From positions 1-26,908 of the forward strand of contig CALSCO010000784.1 of the NCBI GenBank assembly GCA_943704415.1: a stretch of DNA of 26,908 nucleotides. Direction: 5' to 3'. Of this stretch, positions 9,039 to 18,768 are shown piece by piece (the first letter of the stretch is position 1; every line of letters begins with the position of its first letter). The notes under the pieces were generated by a model, which saw nothing but the letters and a program-made list of their open reading frames with translations, was not told the DNA's origin and searched no databases. The DNA comes from Parvularia atlantis. Its lineage: Eukaryota > Opisthokonta > Rotosphaerida. Position numbers and translations under genes: made by a program.

Positions 9039-12000
9039 TCACACAAACAGGCGCACGGTCGCGTCCGCGCCGCAGGTGAAAATCCACGGCTGGTGCGGGT
9101 GGAACTGGCAGTCGAGCACGCCTTTGTGTCATGCGCGCGCATCAGTCGCGCTTTCGCCGCGCAAGCCGCACGAGAGCGCACCGAGGTGGTCGGTAATGCC
9201 GTGGCCGCGCAGCACCTTGACCGGCACGATCAACGGGTTCTGCAGCAGGTCTGCGTGCGGCGCGGCAGTGAGTGCCACGGCATCCCCTCCGTGGCGCGCG
9301 CGTCCGTGCCGCCGCACCGGCGTAGACCATGCCGTGGAAGATGTGCACGCTGGCGTCGTCCGAGCATGACGCAAAGAGCGGCAGGGTCGGGTGGAAGGCG
9401 ACGCGGCGTACGGCGAACGTGTGGTAGCTGGGCGCCGCGCGTGAGCCCCGCCGCGCACGAGCGATGACGCTACCGCAGCGCGCGGTACGGCCGCGTCGAC
9501 AGGTCCATGTCGAACCAGCACAGGCGCTTGTCGTAGCTGCCGATGATCACGTTGTCGCCACCCGGGTGCACGGCCATGCTCGAGATCCACTTGACGCCCG
9601 ACTGCAGCTTCTTGACAAGCTCTTGCTTGAGCAGGTTGTACACGCGCACGTAGCGCTGCGTCTGCGTGCGCGCGGCTCAGCGGGCGTATGCGCGTGCCAG
9701 CGTGTGCGGCGCGGCTGTGCGCACCGCCACGAAAAAGATCGGCTTGGACGGGTGGAACAGGACGCTCTGCACGTGGCCCTTGAGTTTCTTGAACGGGTTC
9801 TGCGTCGAGCGCTTCGAGAGCTGGTGCACGAGCACGGCCTGCGTGTTTGCTGCGCGGCACACCAAGCACGGGTCAGCACGGCCCGCTCCCTCCCGCGCAG
9901 TATGCAGCCGCACACCGTCTGGGCACACGGTCGCAAAGTAGTCGCCCTTGAAGTGCCAGCAGACGTCCTTCAGCGGCTTGCTGTGCTCAATCACAAACAG
10001 GCGCCCCTCGGCCGCGTCCTTGGCCGGGCACAGCGACCACCGCGCGAGGCTGGCCAGCACGCCGTCGCCGGCCTGTGCTGCGCCCTCGAATGCCGCCTGT
10101 GCCCAACGCGCTTGACCTTGCGGCACTTGTGGCACCGGCGGCTGCGCGCACCTTAACGAGCGCCGTCGTCGCATCGGTGATCTCCTGGGACGCGCACATC
10201 GGGTTGAGGAACGTGGCCGTCGCGCCGCTGTGGGTCACGCATCAGCCCCCGAAGCGTGCGTCCACGGAAGGCGACGCGACCTCAGCACGGCGATGAGCAC
10301 GACGCTCGCGGTCGGGCTGAACGCGACGCGCACGACGCCCGCCGGCATCTGCCACGTGCGCAGGCACCGCGTCGTCGCGATCTCCCACAGCCGGACGCTA
10401 CCGTCGTCGCTGCCTGAGGTAGGTGTGAGTGCTGCGGACGTCGCTGGCCAGGTCGTGGGGGCGCACCTGTGACCAGCCACCGCCCGGTCGGGTCGACCGA
10501 GAGCGCGCGGACCTTGTCCGTGTGGCCCTCGTAGACCATGCTGAGCGTGGTGGGGAAGGGCTGGAGGTCGCGCGGCTTGGGCAGAGGCGGGATGAGCGCC
10601 TCGGGGTCGATGTTGAGCTGCGCACGGCCGTCAGCACGGGTGCAGGCAGCACGCTTGGCGCACGCGCGCGCGCTCTCACCCGGTTCTTGCGCACGCGCGG
10701 GCACAGGTACAGGTCCAGGCAGCGCTCGAAGCGCTCGTTGATAAAGCGGTTGTACGAAGGGACGTGGCGCAGGCAGTCGAACCTGTAAGCGCAGCGTGAG
10801 CGCACATGCACGTGCGCGCGCGAGAATGCGCACTTGCGCGGGACGATCTTGTCGGGGGGCCGGTCCTGCGAGTCGGTCCGGTTCCACTCGTCCAGCTTGT
10901 CCTTGGACCAGAGAAACTCGGCCGGCGGGTTGTACGACTCGTGGTGGTCTGCGCGGGGCGGGCGGGCGTCACCACGTGCGCTCGGCGATGTGCGCCGTTG
11001 GACAGCGCGCACTCGGCAGCTTCATCTTGGGCGCGGGCAGGACCATGACGTCGGGCACGTTGCGCTGTGACCCCGGCGCGCTGCTCCACGAAGCGTCAGC
11101 CGCGGCGCATCCGGCACAAGCGCCGCACCTGTCCCAGATGTTGTAGAAGCGCGTGGTGGGAGCCTCGGCCTTGCGCGTGACGATACGACCGGCACGGATG
11201 GCGCGCACGAGCTTCATGACCTGCGCATAACGCGATGGGCTAGCTGCGTGCCAGCATTGCCCGTCGCCACGCACCTTCTTCGCCTCCCACTTGGACGGCA
11301 CGAAGCGCCGCTTGGGCTCGGGCGTGTTGGTGACCGGGTGGATCATCTTGTGGCGCGTGAAAAAGTCGCCGTAGTCCTGCGTGCAGGCATGCGTCGTGAG
11401 CCGACCACCCGAGCACGGCACCTAGAGCGCACCTCGTACGGGTCGTAACCGCCCTCTGGCAGCTTGCCCATGGTGATGCGTTCTATCATCTCGATCTCCT
11501 CGTCCGTCAGCTCGACCTTGCGCCCGGTCTTGTCCTGGATGGTGCGCCTGGCGATGCCGCGCGCTCAGCTGACGCCGGCCACAACGGAAAGGGTAGCGCA
11601 CGCACCACCACTTCTCCGGGTCCTCCATCTCGTCCAAGAACTTTTCCAACTCGTCGCCCTTGGCGGGCTTGAGGATGCGCTCGCCTGCACGCGCGCGCGC
11701 GCGCGTGTTTGCGGGCATGGGCGCGCGGGCACACACACTCACGCCGCGCACCGTTCAGGTCGTAGCCGATGTGCGGAAAGTCGTTGTACCACTCGAGCGG
11801 GATGCGCCCGACCGTGTTGCGCGAGTGCTGTGCGGCACGTGCTGAGCGGGGGGCTGGCGCGCTGTGCGGGCATCGGCGCGCACCACCGTGTCCTCGTCAG
11901 ACGACACGTCCTCATCGTCGACCGCGGCCGGCTTATCTTCCGGTGCCGCTGGCGCGTCGCTGGCGCGCTCAGACTCGTCCTCGGGCCCGTCTTCGTCGCT

Positions 12001-12267
12001 CGTTTCGGCGTCCGAGCCGCTCACGAAGACCTCGCGCGCGAACGGGTCGTCCTCGTCGTCCTCGTCCTCGTCCTGTTTGTCGTCCGCGCCCTCGTCGTCA
12101 CCCTCGTCGTCGTCGTCCTCGCGGATCTCCAGCCGTCCAAACAGGTCTTCGCCCTCGTGCGCCCCCTCGTCGCGCGCGCGCACGCGCGTGGCCGCCGCCA
12201 CCGCTGCAGCAGGCGCCACAGCGGGCGCGGCAGGTGCAGTCGAGGTGCGCTTGCCACGTGGCCCCAT
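9039..12267 (-). CDS. ERB1: Ribosome biogenesis protein ERB1/BOP1
   Basis: ERB1 (BOP1 in animals) joins Nop7/PES1 and Ytm1/WDR12 in the PeBoW complex needed for 27S/32S rRNA processing of the large subunit. The spliced product is about 745 residues, the usual length, from 18 exons. After an acidic N-terminus comes the BOP1NT region: [85 protein letters not shown] and [17 protein letters not shown]. The WD40 propeller follows ([73 protein letters not shown], and a final [15 protein letters not shown]). All introns I place have GT donors; the first acceptor (near 11838-11850) is ambiguous. The start MGPRGKRT lies only 19 bases past the proteasome gene's stop. It converges on the RGS gene with 92 bases between stops. 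Confidence 0.95.
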
Positions 12268-12277
12268 CGTCACCAAA

Positions 12278-12283
12278 CACGTG
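12278..12283. promoter_or_regulatory. CACGTG E-box in the 19-base gap upstream of ERB1
   Basis: The whole space between the proteasome stop and the ERB1 ATG is 19 bases and contains CACGTG, the core bound by bHLH factors such as Cbf1/USF/Myc. In DNA of this composition the hexamer is expected by chance about every 3 kb, so the evidence is positional only. Confidence 0.3.
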
Positions 12284-12286
12284 ACC

Positions 12287-13405
12287 TCACTTGGGCCCGG
12301 CGGCCGACGCCGACCCCTTCTTCTTGGCAGCCTCGGCCGCTTCCTTCTCCTTCTCGAGCTGCTGCACGAGCGCCTCGAGCTCGGCTGGGTCCATGAACTG
12401 CGCGAGAGCGCGTCAGCACGAGCTTTGCGCGTGCAAAGACGGGCAAAACGGCGCACCCGGACTTTCTTGTCCTTCTCCATCACGGCCACCTCAATGTTCT
12501 TCGCGCCCGACTGCACGACCTCGAGCAGCGAGCGCACGGCGAGCTTGATCGTGTCGTCGGTCGACATGTTGTCCTGCGTTCGCGGCCGGCCGGTCAGCGT
12601 GGGACCGTGCGTGCGTGTGCGCGCGCCCACGTGCCTGATAGTTCTTCTCGAGAAACTCACGCACGGTGACGTAGCTGCGGCCGATCGCGTTGGCCTGCGT
12701 GCACGCGTGGGGGGTCAGCACGCGGCCGGCAGGCGGCAGGAGCGCGCGCCTTCCACGCATGGTAGATGCCCGACGGTTCGGTCTGGTACAGCCGCGGCAC
12801 GCCGGGCGTGTCGAAGCCGACGATGAGCGCTGCGATGCCAAAGGGCCGTGCACCACCGCGCTGCGTGTAGCGCTGCGAGGCGGGGCCGGTTGCGCGACAA
12901 GCGGACAGTGTAGGGCGGCGACCCGCGCACCTGCTGCACGCCCGCGATGTACCGCGTGATGTACTCGACCGTCACGCGGTCCTCGACCATCAGGCGGTGG
13001 CTTTGGCACTCGACGCGCGCGCGGTTGACGAGCACGCGGGCGTCGGCCGAGAGGCCTGCACGGGACGCTTGTCAGCGCGCCCACCGAGCGCGCGCGCGTG
13101 TGCTGATCTCGCCCCGTTGCGCACCTGCGAAGGCCATGCACACGTGGTCGTCGAGCATGACGACCTTGCGCACCGTGCGCGGGTCCTGCAGCTTGAGCAC
13201 GGTCTTCTTCTCGACACCGAGCACGACGCAGTCCTTCCCGCGCACGCCGACCTGCCGCCCGCGCCGTGAGACGCGCTGTGACGCCGGGTCGCGCGGCGGG
13301 GCGCACCGCCGTCGTGCCGCGGCGCACGGCCTCCATGGCGTACTCGACCTGGAACAGGTGCCCGTCGGGGCTGAAGACCGTCAGCGCGCGGTCGTACGAG
13401 CCCAT
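12287..13405 (-). CDS. PRE6: 20S proteasome subunit alpha-4 (PRE6/PSMA7)
   Basis: This is an alpha-ring subunit of the 20S proteasome, structural rather than catalytic. The spliced protein is about 258 residues from seven exons. It opens [19 protein letters not shown], carrying the alpha-subunit N-terminal signature. It continues [115 protein letters not shown] and [15 protein letters not shown] Lys/Glu-rich tail follows; both the order of blocks and this tail match alpha-4. Two of the six introns use GC donors (12695-12749 after AAG, 12574-12634 after CAG). It lies 112 bases from DPH5 and 19 bases from ERB1, all on one strand. Assignment to alpha-4 rather than another alpha subunit rests on the VECQSHRL and AWKANAIGR blocks. 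Confidence 0.95.
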
Positions 13406-13517
13406 GTGGTCTTCGTCTGCCTCGGGGGCGCGCTTGCGGCTGGCTGACGCGGCGGCCTTCTGGAACTGCGCTCGGGACGTTTCTGGGCGTTATACCAGCT
13501 ATGCTCTGTACATAATC

Positions 13518-14721
13518 TCAACCTTGCTGCGCCATGAACGCGTCGATGCTCGCGGGCCGGACCGCGCTCAGCTTGAGAAAGTCCGCCTCGACCGGGTGCA
13601 GGTGGCCTGCGAGCACGACGCTGTGCAGCGGTGCGCCAAAGTCGACCGCGAGCAGCTCCTGCAGCGTGCCCGAGACGATCTGCGATGCAATCAGCAGCGC
13701 AGCGCGGAGGCGAGCCCACAGACGCGCACCAGCTGGTCGTCGGCGCCGAGCCGCGCCACGCCGACGGCGATCGCGCCCGGTGCGCAGACTGGCATGTGCG
13801 CGCACTCAGCATCGGTCATCGCGCACGTCCGACGGGCGTCCCGCACCGCCCTGCTGCCGCCGCTGCTCGACCTCGAGCAGCTGCTCAATGCACTGGTTGA
13901 CGGTCATGTAGCGCGGCGGCTCGTAGACCTTGCGGCGGCGCAGCATGTTTTCAATGCTCTGCTCCTTGACCTTGATGTCTGCGCGCGCCGATCAGCGTCG
14001 CGCAAGGCACGCGGCGCACGGCGCGCCCGGCGCACCGAGCAGGCACAGCGTGTGCAGCCCGATCCGCCGGTTCTCGTGGATCTTGTCGTAGAAGCTGTCC
14101 GGCCGCCACGTCTCGGTGAAGAGCGGCACCGAGACGGTCTGGCCGTAGTGGTACAGCTGCAGGCCGCAGCTGCCGACCGCGTTCATGATCGACGCGTTGT
14201 GGATCGTCCGGACGGGCACGCCGAGCTGGCGCGCACGCAGGACGAGGTCCGTGTGCGTGGTGGCGCTGCGTGGAACGATCGCGCCGCTGCTCAGCCGTGG
14301 CACGCAACCGAGCCGTGGCACGCAACCGCGCCGCGGCACAGCGCGCACCCAAACGGGTCGCCCACGACCAAGAACGCGACCGACTCCGTCTCTGCGCCGC
14401 GCAGGATCTCGTCGGCCTGCGTCTCGACCATGTCGCGGTCGGCCAGCACGACGTTCTTGCCGTACAGCGCCTCCTGCGCGTCGCTCAGCCGGCGGCCACG
14501 CTCGCGCCCCGCCCGCCGATGCGCACCAGCGTCGCCGTCTCCGTGCGCAGCAGCACGCTCGTGTACGCCTCGAGGTAGATGCGCGACGCGGCGCGGATCT
14601 GCACCGCGGCGTCAAGGCCATCGCGGCGACAACGCGCCCGCGCTCTCCGTACCGCCTCGAGGCCCTTGAGTGTCACGTCGCGCTCGTCCGCGAGGCCCAG
14701 GCCGACCAGCACCAGCGGCAT
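13518..14721 (-). CDS. DPH5: Diphthine methyl ester synthase DPH5
   Basis: DPH5 is the SAM-dependent methyltransferase that methylates the modified histidine of elongation factor 2 in diphthamide synthesis. The spliced length is about 288 residues, close to the human 285. Blocks in order: [179 protein letters not shown]. The start at 14721 gives the family's initial M-x-LVxVGLGL; an in-frame ATG three codons upstream (14730) would extend it into the archease reading frame. Six GT-AG introns; the third carries an 18-base tandem duplication. Confidence 0.95.
14293..14328. repeat. Perfect 18-base tandem duplication in a DPH5 intron
   Basis: AGCCGTGGCACGCAACCG occurs twice head to tail (14293-14310, 14311-14328). 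Read in the sense direction, the copy nearer the acceptor supplies the GCTGAG branch-like motif. It lies wholly inside the intron between the GDPFG and ATTHTD coding blocks. Confidence 0.9.
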
Positions 14722-14722
14722 G
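14719..14722. promoter_or_regulatory. CATG shared by two divergent start codons
   Basis: The minus-strand ATG of DPH5 (14721-14719) and the plus-strand ATG chosen for archease (14720-14722) overlap in one CATG, leaving no intergenic DNA between the coding regions. The DPH5 start is well supported by homology. The archease start is supported by three successive exons that join in frame. Confidence 0.6.
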
Positions 14723-15948
14723 AGTTTCAAGAGAGCCGCGGGAGCAGGTGAAACTGGCGACGAAACGCCGGCGCGAATCGGATGCGGCGCCGGCCACAGA
14801 CGACGACGCGGCCGAGGGCGCGGGTGCGCCTGAAGGGCGATCGCGTGCCAGCAGCTGAGACGGCGCCGGGGGGGGGGGGGGGGGGGGGGCGCAGAGGAGC
14901 ACGTAGACGACGTCGAGGCCGACGACGGTGCCGGCGCGCCGCACGATGAGGAGGCCGACCCGCACGAGGGCGAGGAAGGCGTCGCGGGCGACGACGGCGA
15001 CGACGGCGAGGATGGCGAGGGTGAGGAGGGCTACGAGGGCGGCGAGGGCGCCGAGGGCGAGGAGTACGACGACGAGGGCGAGGGGACCGAGGGCGAGGGC
15101 GACGACCCCGAGAGCGCCTGGCCGACCCATCTCGCCGACATGGAGGTCGATCTGACGGCGCCCGCGGGCTACGAGTGTGCGTGGCGGCGGGCTGGCGGCT
15201 GTCTGGCGGGCGCGCTTGCTGAACCCGCACCCACCCGCGCACACCAGACAAGGACCACACGGCCGACGTCCAGTGCGTGCGGCCGACCTTCGCGGCCCCG
15301 TGCTGATGGTGTGCGCGCACGCAGGCTGCACGCGTGGGGCCCGACGCTGGCCGCGGCGCTCGAGCAGCTCGTCGTGGCAATGTTTGGCTACATGACCGAC
15401 CTGCGCCAGGTTTGTTGTCGCCGCTGGGCGCACTGTCGTGCTGAGACGCGCGTCTCGCGCAGGTCGACGTCGACGAGACGTGCACGGCCCAGATCGAGGC
15501 GTCGGGTGCGCCGCTGCGCCTTGCTCGGCTCGGCCCAGCCCGGCCCGCTCACCGCAACGGATCGCAGGACACGACCTGCCGTCGCTTGTATTCAAGCTGC
15601 TGGACGAGTTCCTCTTCCTGTTTTCGACGCAGCTCACGGTCGTGCGCGACGTGCGCGTGCACCACGTGGACCTGCGCAAGTTTGCCGTCGCGGCCGAGGG
15701 GTTTGCGGCCACGCTGTTCTCTGTGCCGCGCGGCCCTGCTCACACGCTCGCGCAGGAAAGGCGAGGTCTTCGACATGCACAAGCACCCGCAGGGCACGGA
15801 GGTCAAGGCGATCACGTACTCCAACATGCAGGTGTTCACGGACGTGGCGGGCGCGCCGGTGCCACTCGAGACGGGCGACAACGTGGGCATCGTGCGGCCC
15901 TGGACCACGCCCGGCCGGCACGAGCTCTTTGTGATCATCGACATCTGA
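14720..15948 (+). CDS. Archease (tRNA-splicing ligase cofactor) with acidic N-terminal extension
   Basis: Archease promotes guanylylation and multiple turnover of the RtcB tRNA ligase. The conserved domain is spread over small exons: YEYKDHTADVQ, LHAWGPTLAAALEQLVVAMF, GYMTDLRQVDV, HDLPSLVFKLLDEFLFLFST, VRVHHVDLRKF, and the hallmark MHKHPQGTEVKAITYSNMQV, ending at the invariant FVIIDI. The total is about 273 residues against about 167 in human; the excess is an Asp/Glu/Gly-rich extension of roughly 110 residues. From the ATG at 14720, exons 14720-14747, 14800-14823 and 14895 onward join in frame ([20 protein letters not shown]). Starting at the Met at 15139-15141 would remove the extension. 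Intron 1 has a less typical GTGAAA donor. Intron 2 (14824-14894) contains 22 consecutive G. Identity is firm; the start is moderately supported. Confidence 0.9.
14868..14889 (+). repeat. Poly-G run (22) inside archease intron 2
   Basis: Twenty-two consecutive G lie on the sense strand between the branch region and the GCGCAG acceptor of a 71-base intron. Such a run can form a G-quadruplex in RNA or on the non-template strand. Its exact length may be affected by sequencing error. Confidence 0.85.
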
Positions 15949-16020
15949 GCACTGCGGGCGCTGCCGACTCGACATGATGGAAGACGCATGTGTCTTTTTG
16001 CGCGCGAAGGCCGTTGCAAA

Positions 16021-18703
16021 ATGGCGTGCACGCCGCCGCGCGCCAAGGTGCGCCCACCGCCACCGGCCACCGCGGGCCACGCCTGACACGCGCACGGACG
16101 CAAGACGGAAGCAGAGCCGTGGCTACTGGCGTCGCCGCCGCCGCCGAGCCCCGAGCGGCGCGGCCTGCGTCTGCGCGGTGCGCCAACACACGCTGGGGCA
16201 CCGTGTTCGCTCACACCAGAGTGCAGACGCCAACGCGCTCGCGATGCCCGGCGCGGGCGAGTCGCCGCACAAGCGCAGCAGCCCGCTCAAGGCACGGCAG
16301 CAGCTGCTGGGCAGTGCCGAGCCGCTGCTGGCGCAGGCCAAGTCGCCCGAGCGGCATCCCGGCGCGGCCGCGCTCTTCCTGGCAGACAAGGAGAATGTCT
16401 TTGAGGTGCGGCGCGCGCCGCCGTCGGCCCTGTCGCGCAGCATGCGCTCACGCCGCATGCGCACACGTGCAACGATGCAGCCCCTGCGATCCCTGCCCGA
16501 CGGCGACGCGCTGCACCCGCCCGCCGTGCCGTGGACGAGGGCGACGCCCGCGGCGCCCCTCAGCTACCGCTCGCCGACCAAGGCGCGGCACACGCGCGCG
16601 TGACACACCGCGCCCACCCCCTCGCTGATGTCGATGCATGCCGCCAGACGCCGCGCGCACCCGCTGCGCCACGACCCGCCATCCCGCAGTTCTTCTTCCC
16701 CGGAGGCGGGGCCGCGCAGATCGACGCGCTCGCGCAGCGGCAGCGTGCCCAGCTGGTGCGTCGCAGGCGGGCGACCTCCCCTCCCCTTGCCGCCGTCGCG
16801 TGACATGCGCACGTGCCGTACAGGACGCCGTGCGCCACCTGTTTGCGCCCCACGTCGCCCTTGACAATTTCCACCTCGTGTGCAACGCCGTCGGACTGCC
16901 GCGGTGCTTTGCGCGGCCGCTGTTTGACGCCGTGACGGGGCCGGTCGAAGACGACGTCGAGCAGCTGCCCTACGCCGACTTTGCGCGGTGCGTGGCCGTG
17001 GCTACGCCGGCCGACAACAGCGTGTCTTACACGAGCCCAGCTTCTGGACGGCCTTCTCGAGCAAGTTCACGGACGAGCGCGGCCAGGCGTACGCGCTGCT
17101 CGTGGGCGATGGCGGCGGCGAGCTCGAGCCAAAGTGCCTGCTCACGATCATCTACGGTGCATCACGGCTGGCACGCGTCCGTCATCCGCACGCGCGCTCA
17201 TCGCCGGTCTCGCTTGCGCAGACATCGTCCTCACCCACCCGGCCCTGAGCTTTCTCCAGGGCACGGCCATGTTCCAGGAGCGCTACGGTGCGCGCGCGCA
17301 CGCACGCTTCGCCCTTGTTGACACCCTCGCAAATACAAAAAAAGTCGAGTCGGTCATCGTCCGCATCTTTTACGCGCTCGACCGCGGCCGCACGGGGCGC
17401 ATCACGCTGCGCGATTGGCGCAACAGCGACGTGCTCGACGCGATGCGCGCGGTCGAGCACGCGAGCGACGTCAACACGGTGCGCTGACTCTGGCAGCGGC
17501 GGGTGGCGCTGAGCCCTCGTGCAGGTCGTGCAGTACTTTTCGTACAACCACTTTTACGTGCTCTACTGCCGCTTCTGGGAGCTCGACAAGGACCACGACG
17601 GGCTGATCGGAAAGTGCGCACGCCCCTGCCTGTGCGCGCGCTTGCGGGAGAGTCGCTCACCGGCTCGGGCGGCGCGCAGGTTTGAGATGCTGCAGTTTGA
17701 CGAGGGCGCGCTCAGCACGCGCGTGGTGGACCGGATCGTCAAGGGCTTTGGGCGACTGGACCAGGTGCGCGACACCTGCACAGGCGGGAGGCGCGCGGGG
17801 TGGCTCAGCGGTGCCCCGTGCGCAGAACTCGAGGGACCTGCGCTCCAACACGACCGTGCGATCGCGTGCCGAGGTCGGCAAGATGAACTTTGAGGACTTT
17901 ATATGTGCGCGCGGCGCGGCGCGGCGCGCTTGGCTGGCGATCCCTGCGCGCGCGTGACCGTGTCCTCGCGCAGGGTTTCTCATGAGCGAGGAGGACAAGA
18001 CGACGCCGACGGCCATCGAGTACTGGTTCCGCATCCTCGACTTTGTGCGCTGCGCGGTGCTGCTGCGCGGCGCACTGCTGGCTGAATTCGCCGCTGGACG
18101 CGCTGCGGCCGTAGGACCGCGACGGCTTGCTGTCGATGTTTGAGCTCGAGTACGTGATCGAGGAGCAGATCAAGCGCCTTCAGCAACTCGAGGCCGACCC
18201 GCTCAAGCTGCGCGACATCTTCTGCCAGATGTGAGCGACGCACACTGGCAGCGCTGTCTGTGCGCTCACTGGCCCTCCCGCCCGCCTGCCCAGGTTTGAC
18301 TACATCCACCCGCGCAAAGGCACGAGCATCACTGTGGCCGACATCAAGCGCTCGCGCCTCGCGCCGGTCTTCTTCAACGCGCTGTTCAACGTCGAGAAGT
18401 ACATCGCGCACGAGCTCAAGGAGCCCGCGCAAAAGCGCCGTGAGCTCGCCCTGCCGCCCATGAGGTACACGCGCGCGCATTCGTTTGCGCCCTCGTCTGA
18501 CTTGGCGACCGCCGCGCAGCGACTGGGACCGCTTCGCGATGATCGAGTACGAGTACCTGGCCGAGATGGAGCGGCAGGAGCAGCAGAAGCGCGCGGCGGG
18601 TGCCCGGACCGCGCTCTTTGCCGCCGCGGCGCACGACTCGCCCGACGCGATGGACGGCGTCGTCGTGGGCTCCGAGCTGAGCGACGAGGAAGACGGGCTT
18701 TGA
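16021..18703 (+). CDS. PP2A regulatory subunit B'' (PPP2R3 family)
   Basis: B'' subunits are EF-hand proteins that target and regulate protein phosphatase 2A. About 594 residues come from 16 exons. The ATG at 16021 (context AAAATGG) gives exon MACTPPRAK (16021-16047), then [15 protein letters not shown] (16105-16177), which joins in phase to [15 protein letters not shown]. The family core follows: [68 protein letters not shown], the first EF-hand-like loop [37 protein letters not shown]-like [20 protein letters not shown], the second loop [14 protein letters not shown], and [17 protein letters not shown] charged tail ends DEEDGL. One intron (16583-16647) has a GC donor after AAG. It lies 72 bases after archease and converges on Hook with 65 bases between stops. 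Confidence 0.92.
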
Positions 18704-18768
18704 CTTCTGCACGTGGGCCCACAGACGACAGCACCACAGAGACACACAAAAAGCCGCCGTGCGCGCTT

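Noticed and set aside
11755-12660. Single minus-strand frame joining the end of proteasome alpha-4 to ERB1 as a fusion
   Set aside because: Splicing the last alpha-4 intron shifts the frame to a stop at 12287, with the family-typical tail, before the ERB1 ATG.
11864-12826. 320-codon Ser-rich open frame on the plus strand
   Set aside because: It is the complement of the acidic first exon of ERB1 and the end of the proteasome gene. The Ser runs are mirror images of Asp/Glu codons.
13266-14669. 467-codon open frame on the plus strand
   Set aside because: It is antisense to well-identified exons of proteasome alpha-4 and DPH5. Stop codons are rare in GC-rich DNA, and the translation is Arg/Ala-rich without family motifs.
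14779-14894. Alternative archease start at the ATG at 14779
   Set aside because: Spliced to the next exon it meets a stop at once. The ATG at 14720 joins in frame.
14612-15712. 366-codon open frame on the minus strand
   Set aside because: It runs antisense across archease exons and their introns, including the poly-G run, and its composition is low-complexity.
15974-16243. Upstream open extension of the PP2A B'' frame from an ATG at 15974
   Set aside because: Two small exons starting at 16021 join in phase with normal splice signals and give a cleaner N-terminus. The continuous frame would read through both introns.
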